DNA from: Rhodosporidiobolus odoratus
Lineage: Eukaryota > Basidiomycota > Microbotryomycetes > Sporidiobolales > Sporidiobolaceae
Direction: 5' to 3'
Assembly: GCA_034387635.1 (NCBI GenBank)
Contig: JAOANU010000020.1
Span: 1 to 64,000, forward strand
DNA length: 64,000 bases
The notes beneath the pieces are model-generated. The model ran no database searches. It had not been told where the DNA came from and saw nothing but the letters and a program-made list of their open reading frames with translations. How positions within the stretch are numbered: the first letter of the stretch is position 1; each line of letters begins with the position of its first letter. A program made the translations under genes and the position numbers. Of this stretch, positions 1 through 11,946 are shown one piece after another.

Positions 1-1500
1 CCGCAGTAATGTCTCACTACAGCCATGCACAGAGATACTCTAGCCTTCCCGATCGCTCGAGAGCTCAGCACCAAACCCAGCAAACAGACATGTTCGTCCA
101 CTACTTTCAAGCAAAGCTGGTGTATCGCGTCTTGTTGGCTGACTGCCGAGAATTATCCCGGCCATGACAGTGATCTCCAAAACCAATTTGTCCCTTAAGG
201 CCTAGCCTAGACCTGCCCACAGCCTGGCAAGACAAGTCGTGTCCGAACTTACTTCATTGCAAGGAGCAATTCTCCAGTAGAAAGAAATTGGCAATTAGAG
301 CAGGTCTGGCCCATGCGACTGTACGCTCCGTAAAGATGGCAGCTCTTGACAGAAAGGGTACACAATGTCTGGCAGACTATGAGGTAAGCAAGGGCCAAGG
401 CAGCAGAAAGTGAGGAATGGAGCAGTCATGTGAGGTTTGGGCAAGCCCGGCGGCGCCAGGAAAGAACCTCAATTAGACAATATAGCCTGGAACAGGTTTA
501 CTGAACTCCGGGAGGCCCAAGAGTCAGTTGCACACGATGTGGAACGGCAGCACTTAGCAGAGAAGTGGATGACACGGCATGCACCCAGCTTAGTGTTGCC
601 AGTGGACGAGCAGGAAAGGAGATCACCGGCATCTACAGCAATTCGGGTTCACCCACTACAGGAGATCTGATGTTAACGTACTGGGCAGGACTGTCTAGCC
701 GGTCAGTCTCCTCAGCGAGATCGACTGGTATGGACACTCGGTTGATGGTTTGCTGTCAGCCCTTTCGTCTGGAAGGCTTACTCATCCTTTCCCCAATCCG
801 ATCCAAACCCCTCAAAGAAGTTTACTCGCATTACATCTCCCCAACATTCTCCCTCTCTCGCTTCTATCAACGTGGCACCTTATCCCCCATTCTGAATTCC
901 TTCAACCGTTTCCTTGTTTTTGCTACTCTGATGCCTTCTTGCAACCATAGGCCTTGCTCGCTGGTAACGATGAAGGAACTGACCCCTCCACCGGGCTGAT
1001 TCTGCAAGAGATTTTGCAAACGTCGACCGCCTAGGCGTCTGTGACTCTTGGCAGTTCGCGATTTCCTCGCTGGCGGAACCAGGGACCCGAGGGCAACGAT
1101 CAAATTGGGACTCCCGTTGACAAGAGGGGTTCACTATGCCTGACTTCTATGTGACGCAAGAAGTGACCCAGGTTTCGGCTGGCTTGCAGGTAACTTGGCC
1201 GAAAGACAACGCAGACGATGGACCCCCCAAGCAGTGGGTTTACCGGCTCGAGCACGACAGCTGGATGATCGTTAAGCCGCCTACCACAAAGCTGCAGTTC
1301 TCGCTTACATACTGTTCAGCTTGGCTGTACGAATCACACCCCTGCACAATCATGAATCTACTCCCAACGGACATGTTTTCTTCCCTGTACAAAGCAGAAA
1401 TCGAGCGTACGCCAGCTACCCATACCTTCTAATTGAATGCCTTATCAATGAGCACCTTTGACTACACAAGAATTGGTCCGGACCGATGACACAGTGCAGC
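1..1500. repeat. Decayed satellite copy A (partial)
   Basis: This stretch has no convincing gene. Its first bases (CCGCAGTAATGTCTC) match an internal part of the 2133-bp unit seen intact at 4001-9786. Near 1385-1420 a CTGTACAAAGCA segment followed by similar bases again matches the unit. Similarity is patchy, with many short losses. I read it as an old, partly deleted copy that begins before the window. The short open frames inside it are not conserved between copies and are not called. The copy boundaries are approximate. Confidence 0.5.
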
Positions 1501-3030
1501 AACTACAGGTTTGCATTGAGTGCAGAGCACTTAGTTGCTCCCCGCTGCGAAAGAGCCAAGCAGCCACAGCCCAAGCAACACGGGTTGATCAGAACTTCCA
1601 AGCATGTCCTTGTGTATGGCTTCTTTCCGGCATGCCGCAGTAATGTCTCTGACCATGACGGTGTTGACAGACTCCAGGTGGCGATTGTTCGTCCAGTAAT
1701 GACGAATTGCCAGCCCCCAGGCAATCAGGTACAATTTCGCTGGCCCGACTTACTGTCACTTGCAAAGGTGAAAGTCAGACTCGACGGAGAACCTGGCAGA
1801 CATAGTACAGTCTTGATTGACGCCAGATGGCAGGATACGTACTCCTGTAAAGAAGAGTCACCTTACCAGTGCCTAGTCATGGCTTCAAGTCGACTGGCGA
1901 TCCAGTCAGACAGGATGGAAGGCAGGGCTTACTACAAGTGAAGGAAGGGCACATGCCATGCTGGCTTTGAGGGCAAGCACATGGCGGATCCGGCAGCACC
2001 CTGCAGGGATTATGGTCAGCCCTGAGCAACATGCGGATGGTTGCTTGGCAAAGCTCCGCTGCGCGCCAAACTACCAGTCATTCATAATACAGGCGGGTCC
2101 GACTTTTCTGTCGAGAAGATGAGGGCAGGCATGACACGTGTTTGAGTTTTGCGGCGGACTGGGCAAGGAAAACGCAGGGTGCCACGCCTGGATTCCCAGC
2201 ATTCATGTTACACACTCACTCACTCATTCCGGATGGACTAGTACCTGGGCAGATGATTGCTGACGCTCATTCATCAGGCTGATTCTCGACTGTATTGCAA
2301 GCTCGGTTTGTGGACTCGGTCTTGTGGTACCCGTGCCCGTTGCGTCGTACAGGAGAGCATTCTCATTTCCCGCAGTGATTGATGTGCTAAGACCACTTAG
2401 GGTATTCTTGTTTTTCCTTTCATTTCCCTAGGCTATCCTTCAATCTTGCCTGGATCTGTTCAAGGAGAGGGATGATTAAGCCTCAAGCCAGTGATTTCCT
2501 GACAACCATTTCTTTTTGCTTTGATTCTCATAGTTGTTGGTATTGCATTGACGGCTCTCCTAGTGGTTTACAGTTTGAGGCTCTTGACTGTCCAGGTGCT
2601 CATAACGGTGCCCTGGATCTGCGTGCAAGGGAGAACAGCAGGACAAACAGCTACCCCGCGCAAGCTGGCGTTTTGTACTTCTGGGCCAAAACGATGTTTT
2701 GCCTCTGTTGTTGTCTGGGTCTTCATGACTGGCTAAACGCACTTCTTCGCAACTTCTCGCTGCGCACACGTGCATCCTTCGAAAGATGGTGGACGTGAAA
2801 AGAGGTTACGGACTACGTGACCTCTAAAAGGCGCGCGCTAGGCCTTCTGCAGTATTGCCCGAGCACTCAGCTTAGTATATCGTTCACGACGCCACCCAGC
2901 ACGACGCTCGAAGAGCCTGCTACAAGTGATCTGACCTGCTGCTGTTTATGCTTCTTCTCTCTCCATTGTGCTCTGCTCATGACACTTGACGTACAACAAG
3001 AATCTATGCGTCCGGCCCGCAGTATCACAT
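1500..3030. repeat. Decayed satellite copy B, shortened to about 1.5 kb
   Basis: The order of recognisable blocks follows the intact unit: GCATGCCGCAGTAATGT (near 1631), the AATCAGGTACAAT-like block, the CACTCACTCACT block (near 2213), the GATTAAG-CCTCAAGCC block (near 2474) and the GGCTAAACGC block (near 2732). The copy is about 600 bp shorter than the 2133-bp unit. The difference comes from many small losses spread along its length, not from one large gap. No reading frame is conserved with the other copies. Confidence 0.65.
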
Positions 3031-4000
3031 CATTCTGAGTCATACAGTACATGTCGGTGGCGTCACTTTACGTCCTGCCATACCCCGACGCTGCGGAGAG
3101 ACCAGCAAGAAAGCCCAAGCAACACAGTTTGAGTTATGACTTCTAAGCAAGCCTTGTATGGCTCTTGCCTGACAGCCGCAAAGTGCTACTGCACCATGCA
3201 GGGGGACATGAACAACAAGGGTGTGTCCCGTTTGGTGGCTACAGCCAGTTGACATTAATTGCCCCCAGCCCCCAGGCCAACGCAATGTTTGGCCAACTTC
3301 TTGTAGCAAGGATGACAATGTCCGCTCTGCGGAGAACGCAGCAATTAAACGTGGTCTGAATGTTGACCTTCAGATGAGCAGATACTGTAACTTCTGTTAA
3401 GAGGTTGCAGCCTTGACCGCGACCCAGCCTGGCTAACATCTGACTTCAGATTCCATTCAGGAACGGATCCAAGGAGGGGCTAAAGCTACCAAGTGTAAGG
3501 GAAGGGCACTATCCAGTGAGATAGCTTTGAGCAAGGCACTGGGGTGCCGGACAGACCCTGGCGAGTTGTCGTCCTTTGACAAGGGAGGATTTGCTCACTC
3601 CGCTGCGGGCCAAGACCATTCAATTAATAGTTGCTGGGATACCAGCAGCTTTACTGTCAGATTGGCAGAGGGCAGGCATGCACATGATGTTGAAGTTTTC
3701 AGCGAGGAGCGAAAGAAGACAAGGGTACCCCTGGATTAATCTAGCTTGGTTAACATCATCACTGAATCCTGGTGGACAAAGCTACCTGGCAAGGACTGTC
3801 AGGCTGACCGGGCAGTCTCCTCAGGGGAGACGACTGATGCACAGCTCGGGTGGTTGGCCGTCTTGCTGTACTGCCCGTTATCGATGGGGGCTCTCGCTAT
3901 TTCCCCAGTAATGATGGCTAAGACCCTTCGATTGTGTAGTTTTCTTCTGCTTCATCAGCCTCCAGCACTTACTACCTTCAATCTTGCTGGATCATAGATC
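3030..4000. repeat. Decayed satellite copy C, truncated
   Basis: It starts with the block that opens the intact unit (a CATTCTGAGT variant, then CATACCCCGACGCTGCGG) and runs to a TCAATCTTGCTGGATCATAG block, where it meets intact copy 1. Only about 1 kb is left, so roughly half of the unit is missing as scattered small deletions plus a missing 3' part. No gene is seen. Confidence 0.65.
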
Positions 4001-7000
4001 ATTCTTGAGTACTATACAGGTACATGCATCGAGTGGCAGTGCACTTTACGTCCTAGCCATACCCCGACGCTGCGGAAGAGAGCCACAGCAAGCCAAAGCC
4101 CAAGCAAACACGAGGTTTGAGTCTATGACCTTCTCAAGCAATGCCCTGTTGTGTATGGCGTTCCTTGTCTGCTGAGCATGCCGCAGTAATGTGTCATCAC
4201 TGCACCATGACAGGTGTGTGACATGAACAACTCACAGGGTGTGTCCCGTTTGGTTCGGCTACAGCCAGTATGACATTAATTGCCCCCAGCCCCCCATGGC
4301 CAATCAGGTACAATGTTCCGCTGGCCCGAACCTTACTTGTCACTTGCCAAAGGATGACAAATGTCCAGACTCTGAACGGGAGAACTTGGCAGACAATTAG
4401 TAGACAGTGGTCTTGAATGTTGACCTTCTCAGATGAGCAGATTACTGTAACTCTCCTGTTAAAGACAGAGCTTGCTAGCTCTTGACCGTCGACCTCAGTC
4501 CTGGGCTACACAAGTCTGACTTGCAGATTCTCATGTCAGGGAGAAGCAGGATGGCCAAGGCAGGGGCTATATAGCTACACAAAGTGTAAAGGAGAAGGAG
4601 CACTATGTCCATGTTGAGCATAGGCTTTGAGGCCAAGGCACATGGCGGCTGCCAGGCACAGCACCCCTGGCAGGAGATTATGGTACAAGCTCCTTTGAGC
4701 AAGATGGGAGGATTTGCTTTGCAACTCCCGCTGCGCGCGCCAAAAGACGCAGTTCAATTACAATACAAGTATAGGCTGGGATACCAAGCAGCTTTATCTG
4801 TCAGAGTAGAATGGCAGGAGGGCAGGCATGCACACTGATGTTTGAGAGTTGTTGGCGAGGCGGACTGGGAGCGAAAGGAAAGAGCAAGGGTAGCCACAGC
4901 CTGGAATCTAACCCTCTAGCATTCAGGTATTACACACTCACTCACTGAAATCCTGGATGGAGACTAACAGCTACCTGGGCAAGGACTGATCAGGCTGACC
5001 GGCGTCAGTCTCACTACAGGGCGAGATTCTCGACTGGTATTGCACAGCTCGGTGTGGTTGGACTCGGTCTTAGCTGGTCAGCCAGTGCTCCGTTGCAGTC
5101 GATGACAAGGACGAGGTCATCTCGCTCATTTCCCGCGAGTCAATTGATGTGCTCAAGACCCACTTCAGGGATGATGTGTATGTTTTCTTCCTGCTTCATC
5201 ATGCTCTCCCAAGCACTTACTCACCCTTCAATCTTGCCTGGATCATAGATCAAAGGATGAGTGGCTACTGATTAAGTCCCTCAAGCCAAAGTTCGATATT
5301 CCCTGAACAACCCGATTTTCTTTTTCTTGCGTTTGATTCTCTGATAGCCTTGTTTTTGGATAATTGCATTGCACGGTCTCTTTCCTCTGCTGGTTACAGT
5401 TTGAAGGCATCCCTTTGACTCTGCTTCCATTGCTCATGCTCAACGTGTGCCCATGGATCTGCTGTGCCAAGGGAAGAACAGCAGAGAGAAAAACAGACTC
5501 GACCCCGCTGCAAGCTTGGCGTTCTGTGTACTTCTTGGGCCAAGTTATCGATGTGTTTTTGCCTCCCTGTCTGGGGTGCTGGGTACCTTCCAGTGACTGA
5601 GGGGCTAAACGCGATGCATTTCTTGCGCCAAGCTCTCCTCGGGCATTTGCGCAAGACAAGCCAGGGTGCATATCCCGTAGTGCCCTGACCATTCTCAATA
5701 GATGTGATCACGACAGAGACAGGTGGAACCCAAAGAGGGGTTTACCCGAGAGCTGAGCGCTTTGGAGGTCAACTTGGAGGAGACTGTAAAAAGAAGAATC
5801 AGCAGACCAGACGATATGGTCCTTGTTCTTTGTCAGGTTGCTTCTATAACTCTGGCCTCGAGGCACTGTGCAGGCTGTCAGTACTGATCGTTCACCGACC
5901 GCCCTACCCCCCAAGCCAGCTGGCAAGTTCTCCGCTTCACGAAAAGCAGGAAATGGGTTGTTGCCTCTCGGTCTGTACAAAGCATGGAAATCTGACGCTG
6001 CTGCACTGACTTCTCATGCTTGACCATACTCCTCTCTCCCAACTTGGGTGAGCTGCGCTTGTCTCAATGATGCCAACTCTCTGACGTACAAGCAAGAAAT
6101 CTATGCGTACCGGACCCGCATGTATCACCAGTCATTCTTGAGTACTATACAGGTACATGCATCGAGTGGCAGTGCACTTTACGTCCTAGCCATACCCCGA
6201 CGCTGCGGAAGAGAGCCACAGCAAGCCAAAGCCCAAGCAAACACGAGGTTTGAGTCTATGACCTTCTCAAGCAATGCCCTGTTGTGTATGGCGTTCCTTG
6301 TCTGCTGAGCATGCCGCAGTAATGTGTCATCACTGCACCATGACAGGTGTGTGACATGAACAACTCACAGGGTGTGTCCCGTTTGGTTCGGCTACAGCCA
6401 GTATGACATTAATTGCCCTCAGCCCCCCATGGCCAATCAGGTACAATGTTCCGCTGGCCCGAACCTTACTTGTCACTTGCCAAAGGATGACAAATGTCCA
6501 GACTCTGAACGGGAGAACTTGGCAGACAATTAGTAGACAGTGGTCTTGAATGTTGACCTTCTCAGATGAGCAGATTACTGTAACTCTCCTGTTAAAGACA
6601 TAGCTTGCTAGCTCTTGACCGTCGACCTCAGTCCTGGGCTACACAAGTCTGACTTGCAGATTCTCATGTCAGGGAGAAGCAGGATGGCCAAGGCAGGGGC
6701 TATATAGCTACACAAAGTGTAAAGGAGAAGGAGCACTATGTCCATGTTGAGCATAGGCTTTGAGGCCAAGGCACATGGCGGCTGCCAGGCACAGCACCCC
6801 TGGCAGGAGATTATGGTACAAGCTCCTTTGAGCAAGATGGGAGGATTTGCTTTGCAACTCCCGCTGCGCGCGCCAAAAGACGCAGTTCAATTACAATACA
6901 AGTATAGGCTGGGATACCAAGCAGCTTTATCTGTCAGAGTAGAATGGCAGGAGGGCAGGCATGCACACTGATGTTTGAGAGTTGTTGGCGAGGCGGACTG

Positions 7001-9786
7001 GGAGCGAAAGGAAAGAGCAAGGGTAGCCACAGCCTGGAATCTAACCCTCTAGCATTCAGGTATTACACACTCACTCACTGAAATCCTGGATGGAGACTAA
7101 CAGCTACCTGGGCAAGGACTGATCAGGCTGACCGGCGTCAGTCTCACTACAGGGCGAGATTCTCGACTGGTATTGCACAGCTCGGTGTGGTTGGACTCGG
7201 TCTTAGCTGGTCAGCCAGTGCTCCGTTGCAGTCGATGACAAGGACGAGGTCATCTCGCTCATTTCCCGCGAGTCAATTGATGTGCTCAAGACCCACTTCA
7301 GGGATGATGTGTATGTTTTCTTCCTGCTTCATCATGCTCTCCCAAGCACTTACTCACCCTTCAATCTTGCCTGGATCATAGATCAAAGGATGAGTGGCTA
7401 CTGATTAAGTCCCTCAAGCCAAAGTTCGATATTCCCTGAACAACCCGATTTTCTTTTTCTTGCGTTTGAATTCTCTGATAGCCTTGTTTTTGGATAATTG
7501 CATTGCACGGTCTCTTTCCTCTGCTGGTTACAGTTTGAAGGCATCCCTTTGACTCTGCTTCCATTGCTCATGCTCAACGTGTGCCCATGGATCTGCTGTG
7601 CCAAGGGAAGAACAGCAGAGAGAAAAACAGACTCGACCCCGCTGCAAGCTTGGCGTTCTGTGTACTTCTTGGGCCAAGTTATCGATGTGTTTTTGCCTCC
7701 CTGTCTGGGGTGCTGGGTACCTTCCAGTGACTGAGGGGCTAAACGCGATGCATTTCTTGCGCCAAGCTCTCCTCGGGCATTTGCGCAAGACAAGCCAGGG
7801 TGCATATCCCGTAGTGCCCTGACCATTCTCAATAGATGTGATCACGACAGAGACAGGTGGAACCCAAAGAGGGGTTTACCCGAGAGCTGAGCGCTTTGGA
7901 GGTCAACTTGGAGGAGACTGTAAAAAGAAGAATCAGCAGACCAGACGATATGGTCCTTGTTCTTTGTCAGGTTGCTTCTATAACTCTGGCCTCGAGGCAC
8001 TGTGCAGGCTGTCAGTACTGATCGTTCACCGACCGCCCTACCCCCCAAGCCAGCTGGCAAGTTCTCCGCTTCACGAAAAGCAGGAAATGGGTTGTTGCCT
8101 CTCGGTCTGTACAAAGCATGGAAATCTGACGCTGCTGCACTGACTTCTCATGCTTGACCATACTCCTCTCTCCCAACTTGGGTGAGCTGCGCTTGTCTCA
8201 ATGATGCCAACTCTCTGACGTACAAGCAAGAAATCTATGCGTACCGGACCCGCATGTATCACCAGTCATTCTTGAGTACTATACAGGTACATGCATCGAG
8301 TGGCAGTGCACTTTACGTCCTAGCCATACCCCGACGCTGCGGAAGAGAGCCACAGCAAGCCAAAGCCCAAGCAAACACGAGGTTTGAGTTATGACCTTCT
8401 CAAGCAATGCCCTGTTGTGTATGGTGTTCCTTGTCTGCTGAGCATGCCGCAGTAATGTGTCATCACTGCACCATGACAGGTGTGTGACATGAACAACTCA
8501 CAGGGTGTGTCCCGTTTGGTTCGGCTACAGCCAGTATGACATTAATTGCCCCCAGCCCCCCATGGCCAATCAGGTACAATGTTCCGCTGGCCCGAACCTT
8601 ACTTGTCACTTGCCAAAGGATGACAAATGTCCAGACTCTGAATGGGAGAACTTGGCAGACAATTAGTAGACAGTGGTCTTGAATGTTGACCTTCTCAGAT
8701 GAGCAGATTACTGTAACTCTCCTGTTAAAGACAGAGCTTGCTAGCTCTTGACCGTCGACCTCAGTCCTGGGCTACACAAGTCTGACTTGCAGATTCTCAT
8801 GTCAGGGAGAAGCAGGATGGCCAAGGCAGGGGCTATATAGCTACACAAAGTGTAAAGGAGAAGGAGCACTATGTCCATGTTGAGCATAGGCTTTGAGGCC
8901 AAGGCACATGGCGGCTGCCAGGCACAGCACCCCTGGCAGGAGATTATGGTACAAGCTCCTTTGAGCAAGATGGGAGGATTTGCTTTGCAACTCCCGCTGC
9001 GCGCGCCAAAAGACGCAGTTCAATTACAATACAATTGTAGGCTGGGATACCAAGCAGCTTTATCTGTCAGAGTAGAATGGCAGGAGGGCAGGCATGCACA
9101 CTGATGTTTGAGAGTTGTTGGCGAGGCGGACTGGGAGCGAAAGGAAAGAGCAAGGGTAGCCACAGCCTGGAATCTAACCCTCTAGCATTCAGGTATTACA
9201 CACTCACTCACTGAAATCCTGGATGGAGACCAACAGCTACCTGGGCAAGGACTGATCAGGCTGACCGGCGTCAGTCTCACTACAGGGCGAGATTCTCGAC
9301 TGGTATTGCACAGCTCGGTGTGGTTGGACTCGGTCTTAGCTGGTCAGCCAGTGCTCCGTTGCAGTCGATGACAAGGACGAGGTCATCTCGCTCATTTCCC
9401 GCGAGTCAATTGATGTGCTCAAGACCCACTTCAGGGATGATGTGTATGTTTTCTTCCTGCTTCATCATGCTCTCCCAAGCACTTACTCACCCTTCAATCT
9501 TGCCTGGATCATAGATCAAAGGATGAGTGGCTACTGATTAAGTCCCTCAAGCCAAAGTTCGATATTCCCTGAACAACCCGATTTTCTTTTTCTTGCGTTT
9601 GATTCTCTGATAGCCTTGTTTTTGGATAATTGCATTGCACGGTCTCTTTCCTCTGCTGGTTACAGTTTGAAGGCATCCCTTTGACTCTGCTTCCATTGCT
9701 CATGCTCAACGTGTGCCCATGGATCTGCTGTGCTAAGGGAAGAACAGCAGAGAGAAAAACAGACTCGACTCCGCTGCAAGCTTGGC
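4001..9786. repeat. Tandem array of a 2133-bp satellite unit, 2.7 copies
   Basis: The unit beginning ATTCTTGAGTACTATACAGG recurs at 4001, 6134 and 8268 (steps of 2133 and 2134). Copies differ by only a handful of substitutions and one inserted A in copy 2 (near 7469). The third copy stops at about 9786, within CAAGCTTGGC, where unique sequence begins. The longest open frames (about 150 codons, antisense) are changed by that single inserted base, which argues against coding. The near-identity implies recent amplification or homogenisation. The position, next to decayed copies and with genes only on one side, suggests a subtelomeric satellite. This is an inference, as no telomere repeat is visible. 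Confidence 0.9.
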
Positions 9787-10136
9787 TTTTCCCCGAGTCT
9801 CCGACAGCTACGGTCAAGCTACACTGTCAGTCTACTCAGTCCCTAGCCCTTTGACGTTTGCAGCAGTCCTCGGAAACTTCGTAGCATCCGTTGCATTTCA
9901 CTTGACCATTCACAGCTTCGGCAGCTCCGCGTGAGCAGGTAATCTGTAGCATCAACAAGGCGTGCAAGAGCCCATATCTATCGCCTGTCATCCTCCGGTG
10001 ATGTCAAGGATAAAGAAGTAAGATGGCCTGGAGTTCTTTTCGGGCAACTTGCGAAGGTGCCCCGTTTCCATGATCGCGACAGGGTCTTGATAAATTAAGC
10101 CCGATGTACGTGCACAACCTGGTGAAGCACTCTGAC
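9787..10136. other. Intergenic spacer between satellite and first gene
   Basis: About 350 bases of unique sequence with no open frame that resembles a protein. It contains the 3' flank of the GT8-like gene, which is on the minus strand and ends at 10137. Confidence 0.6.
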
Positions 10137-11478
10137 CTAGCCCTGTTGGCCCTGGACTACAAGCCTCTTGACCCCTTGAACGAACCCGCGCAGTTTCTCA
10201 TCCTGTTGCCATCGACTGAGCATGTCGTCCCAGTCTGCCCACCACCACCTATGGCTCTCAGCTTCGCGGTTGTCAGCCTCAACGAGCTGTAGCCACTGTG
10301 CACGTCGAAGCTTGATCAACACGATATGGAAGCGGAACAAGACAGAGAGGACCGAAGAAACGTACGGGCTTTTCCACAATGTAATGAAGCACCGCAATCC
10401 CTTCTTCCTGGTTCCGCTCCCTCCCTTCTTTTCCTTCCTTGTCGAACTAGATCTCAGGATGCACCCACCGGAAAGTCTTGATCGCATTGAATCTCCAACT
10501 GAGCGGTTCCCACTTGCCCAAGAAGACTTCGCCGAGAAGGTCTTGATCGGGTAGAGCCATAGTAGCGATTGTTGGAGAGGTATGGAGGTACTCGACGATG
10601 CGATCATACAGGTTCGTCGAGGGCGAGAGGACGACGAGACCAGAGTTCAGGAGGGTGTAGGTTCGTTTCGTGTTGAAGGTTGAAGAGGGCGGCGGGGCAC
10701 CGTTGTGCGAGAAAGCGTAGGTGTAGGGACAGTTAGCTGGGCAGCTGCAGAGATAGTCGTTATCAGCCTGTACGGGGAAGGAGAAGCGAAGGCGCGAAAA
10801 GAGATGTACCAGTCTGGCTCGTACCAATCTTCGTTCAAGGGGTTGCAAGTGCACGAGTGACTGGCGGCTATCCAGTCCTCGGAAGGGAGCAGCTTGTCGT
10901 CGTCTAGTAGGCAGTCGATGTTGTCGAAAACGGTCATGTCGCAGTCGAGGAGGACTACTCGCTGCAAAGGGAAAAGCAAAACAATAAGACTGTCAGGACA
11001 CATGGGAACCAAGCAGCGAGCTATCCGCGGTCTTCTACATAGCTTCATGGTCATGTGCCGACTCAGCAGAGGAGGTATCGCGAAGACACAGCAAGAGGAG
11101 GATACCCGATGAAGAGACAAGAACGGGTACGCACCTCGTACTCATCCAGAGCAAAAGCTTGCAACTTGCTCCAGGTATCCCGGAACCGTTCTGCAATAAG
11201 CTTGATCTCCCCCTTCGGCTCGAGCAACTCGATCCGCTTTGTCTGTATACCCAAGGCCTCGAGGAGGGCAAGATGCTCCTCCGGGAAAGAAGGAGTGGTA
11301 AGGACGACAAGCGGGTACTTGGTGCCGACTCGCTTCAAGGTGTCATCGAGTAGGAGCTGTGGGAGAAGGGTGAGCAGTGCAAGCGAAGGTCGGGAGGAGA
11401 GGAACGCACCAAACCCGGTAGGTAGACGGCATTGGTCAACAATGTCACAAAGGCTTTGCGCGGAGGCGACGAAGTCAT
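10137..11478 (-). pseudogene. GT8-family glycosyltransferase with one in-frame TAG
   Basis: Five exons can be joined in frame: 11478-11410, 11356-11135, 10961-10810, 10744-10366 and 10295-10137 (326 codons). The start gives MTSSPPRKAFVTLLTNAVYL, the usual beginning of the GT8 nucleotide-sugar fold. The metal-binding DxD is LLDCDM (residues about 101-106). NSGL and LPDQDLL follow, then V-L-H-Y-I-V-E-K-P-W and a WWW near the C-terminus, as in glycogenin-like fungal GT8 enzymes that move a sugar from a nucleotide-sugar donor. Codon 247 is TAG (10447-10449), between HPEI and FDKE, where tryptophan would fit the frame. The frame continues open for 79 codons after it. A truncated product would lack the conserved C-terminal part, so this is probably a young pseudogene, unless it is read through or is a base error. 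The acceptor substrate cannot be told. Confidence 0.8.
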
Positions 11479-11946
11479 GGCGAGTCAGACCTGTGACACA
11501 GCGTGGGAGAGCAAGAAGCGAACAGCGAGAAGTGGCGCATTGAGGACCGGCATCGGTAAGCGAAGAGGCCCGACCATCGGACGAGACGGAAGAGGGAGAG
11601 GAAGAAGGAAGTTTCACACGTCTCGGCAAACGCGTTGGGACGCGGTCAGAACGCGGGGTTCGGAGAGAGGGGCACGAGCACATTCAAGGTGTGCCCAGTC
11701 CGCGCGCTGCCAGTCTTGGCCACGTTCGCACACTCGCACAGCGTCCACCATCCTCTCACTGACCTGAACGAGCAACACCCACACGGTTAGACTGACCGAC
11801 CAGGATTCGCCGACCTTCTCAAGATTCTCCCGTCGCCTCGTCGCAGCGTTCACCACTGCGCACTCCGTTTGTCAGCCCCGCCCTCCAGTTTCCAGACACA
11901 CAGCAGCCCATTGGGCAATTCCCCTGCGACCCACCGGCCGTCTGCC
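11479..11946. promoter_or_regulatory. Shared divergent upstream region of the two glycosyltransferase-like genes
   Basis: 468 bases lie between the minus-strand GT8 start (11478) and the plus-strand FUT8-like start (11947). No other gene is visible. Both genes must draw their 5' regulation from here. I see no clear TATA box or operator. Confidence 0.5.

Noticed and set aside
4475..9854. Recurring open frames of 60-150 codons inside the satellite copies
   Set aside because: They repeat only because the DNA repeats. A single-base insertion in copy 2 changes the longest one, and none shows protein-like motifs or splice context.
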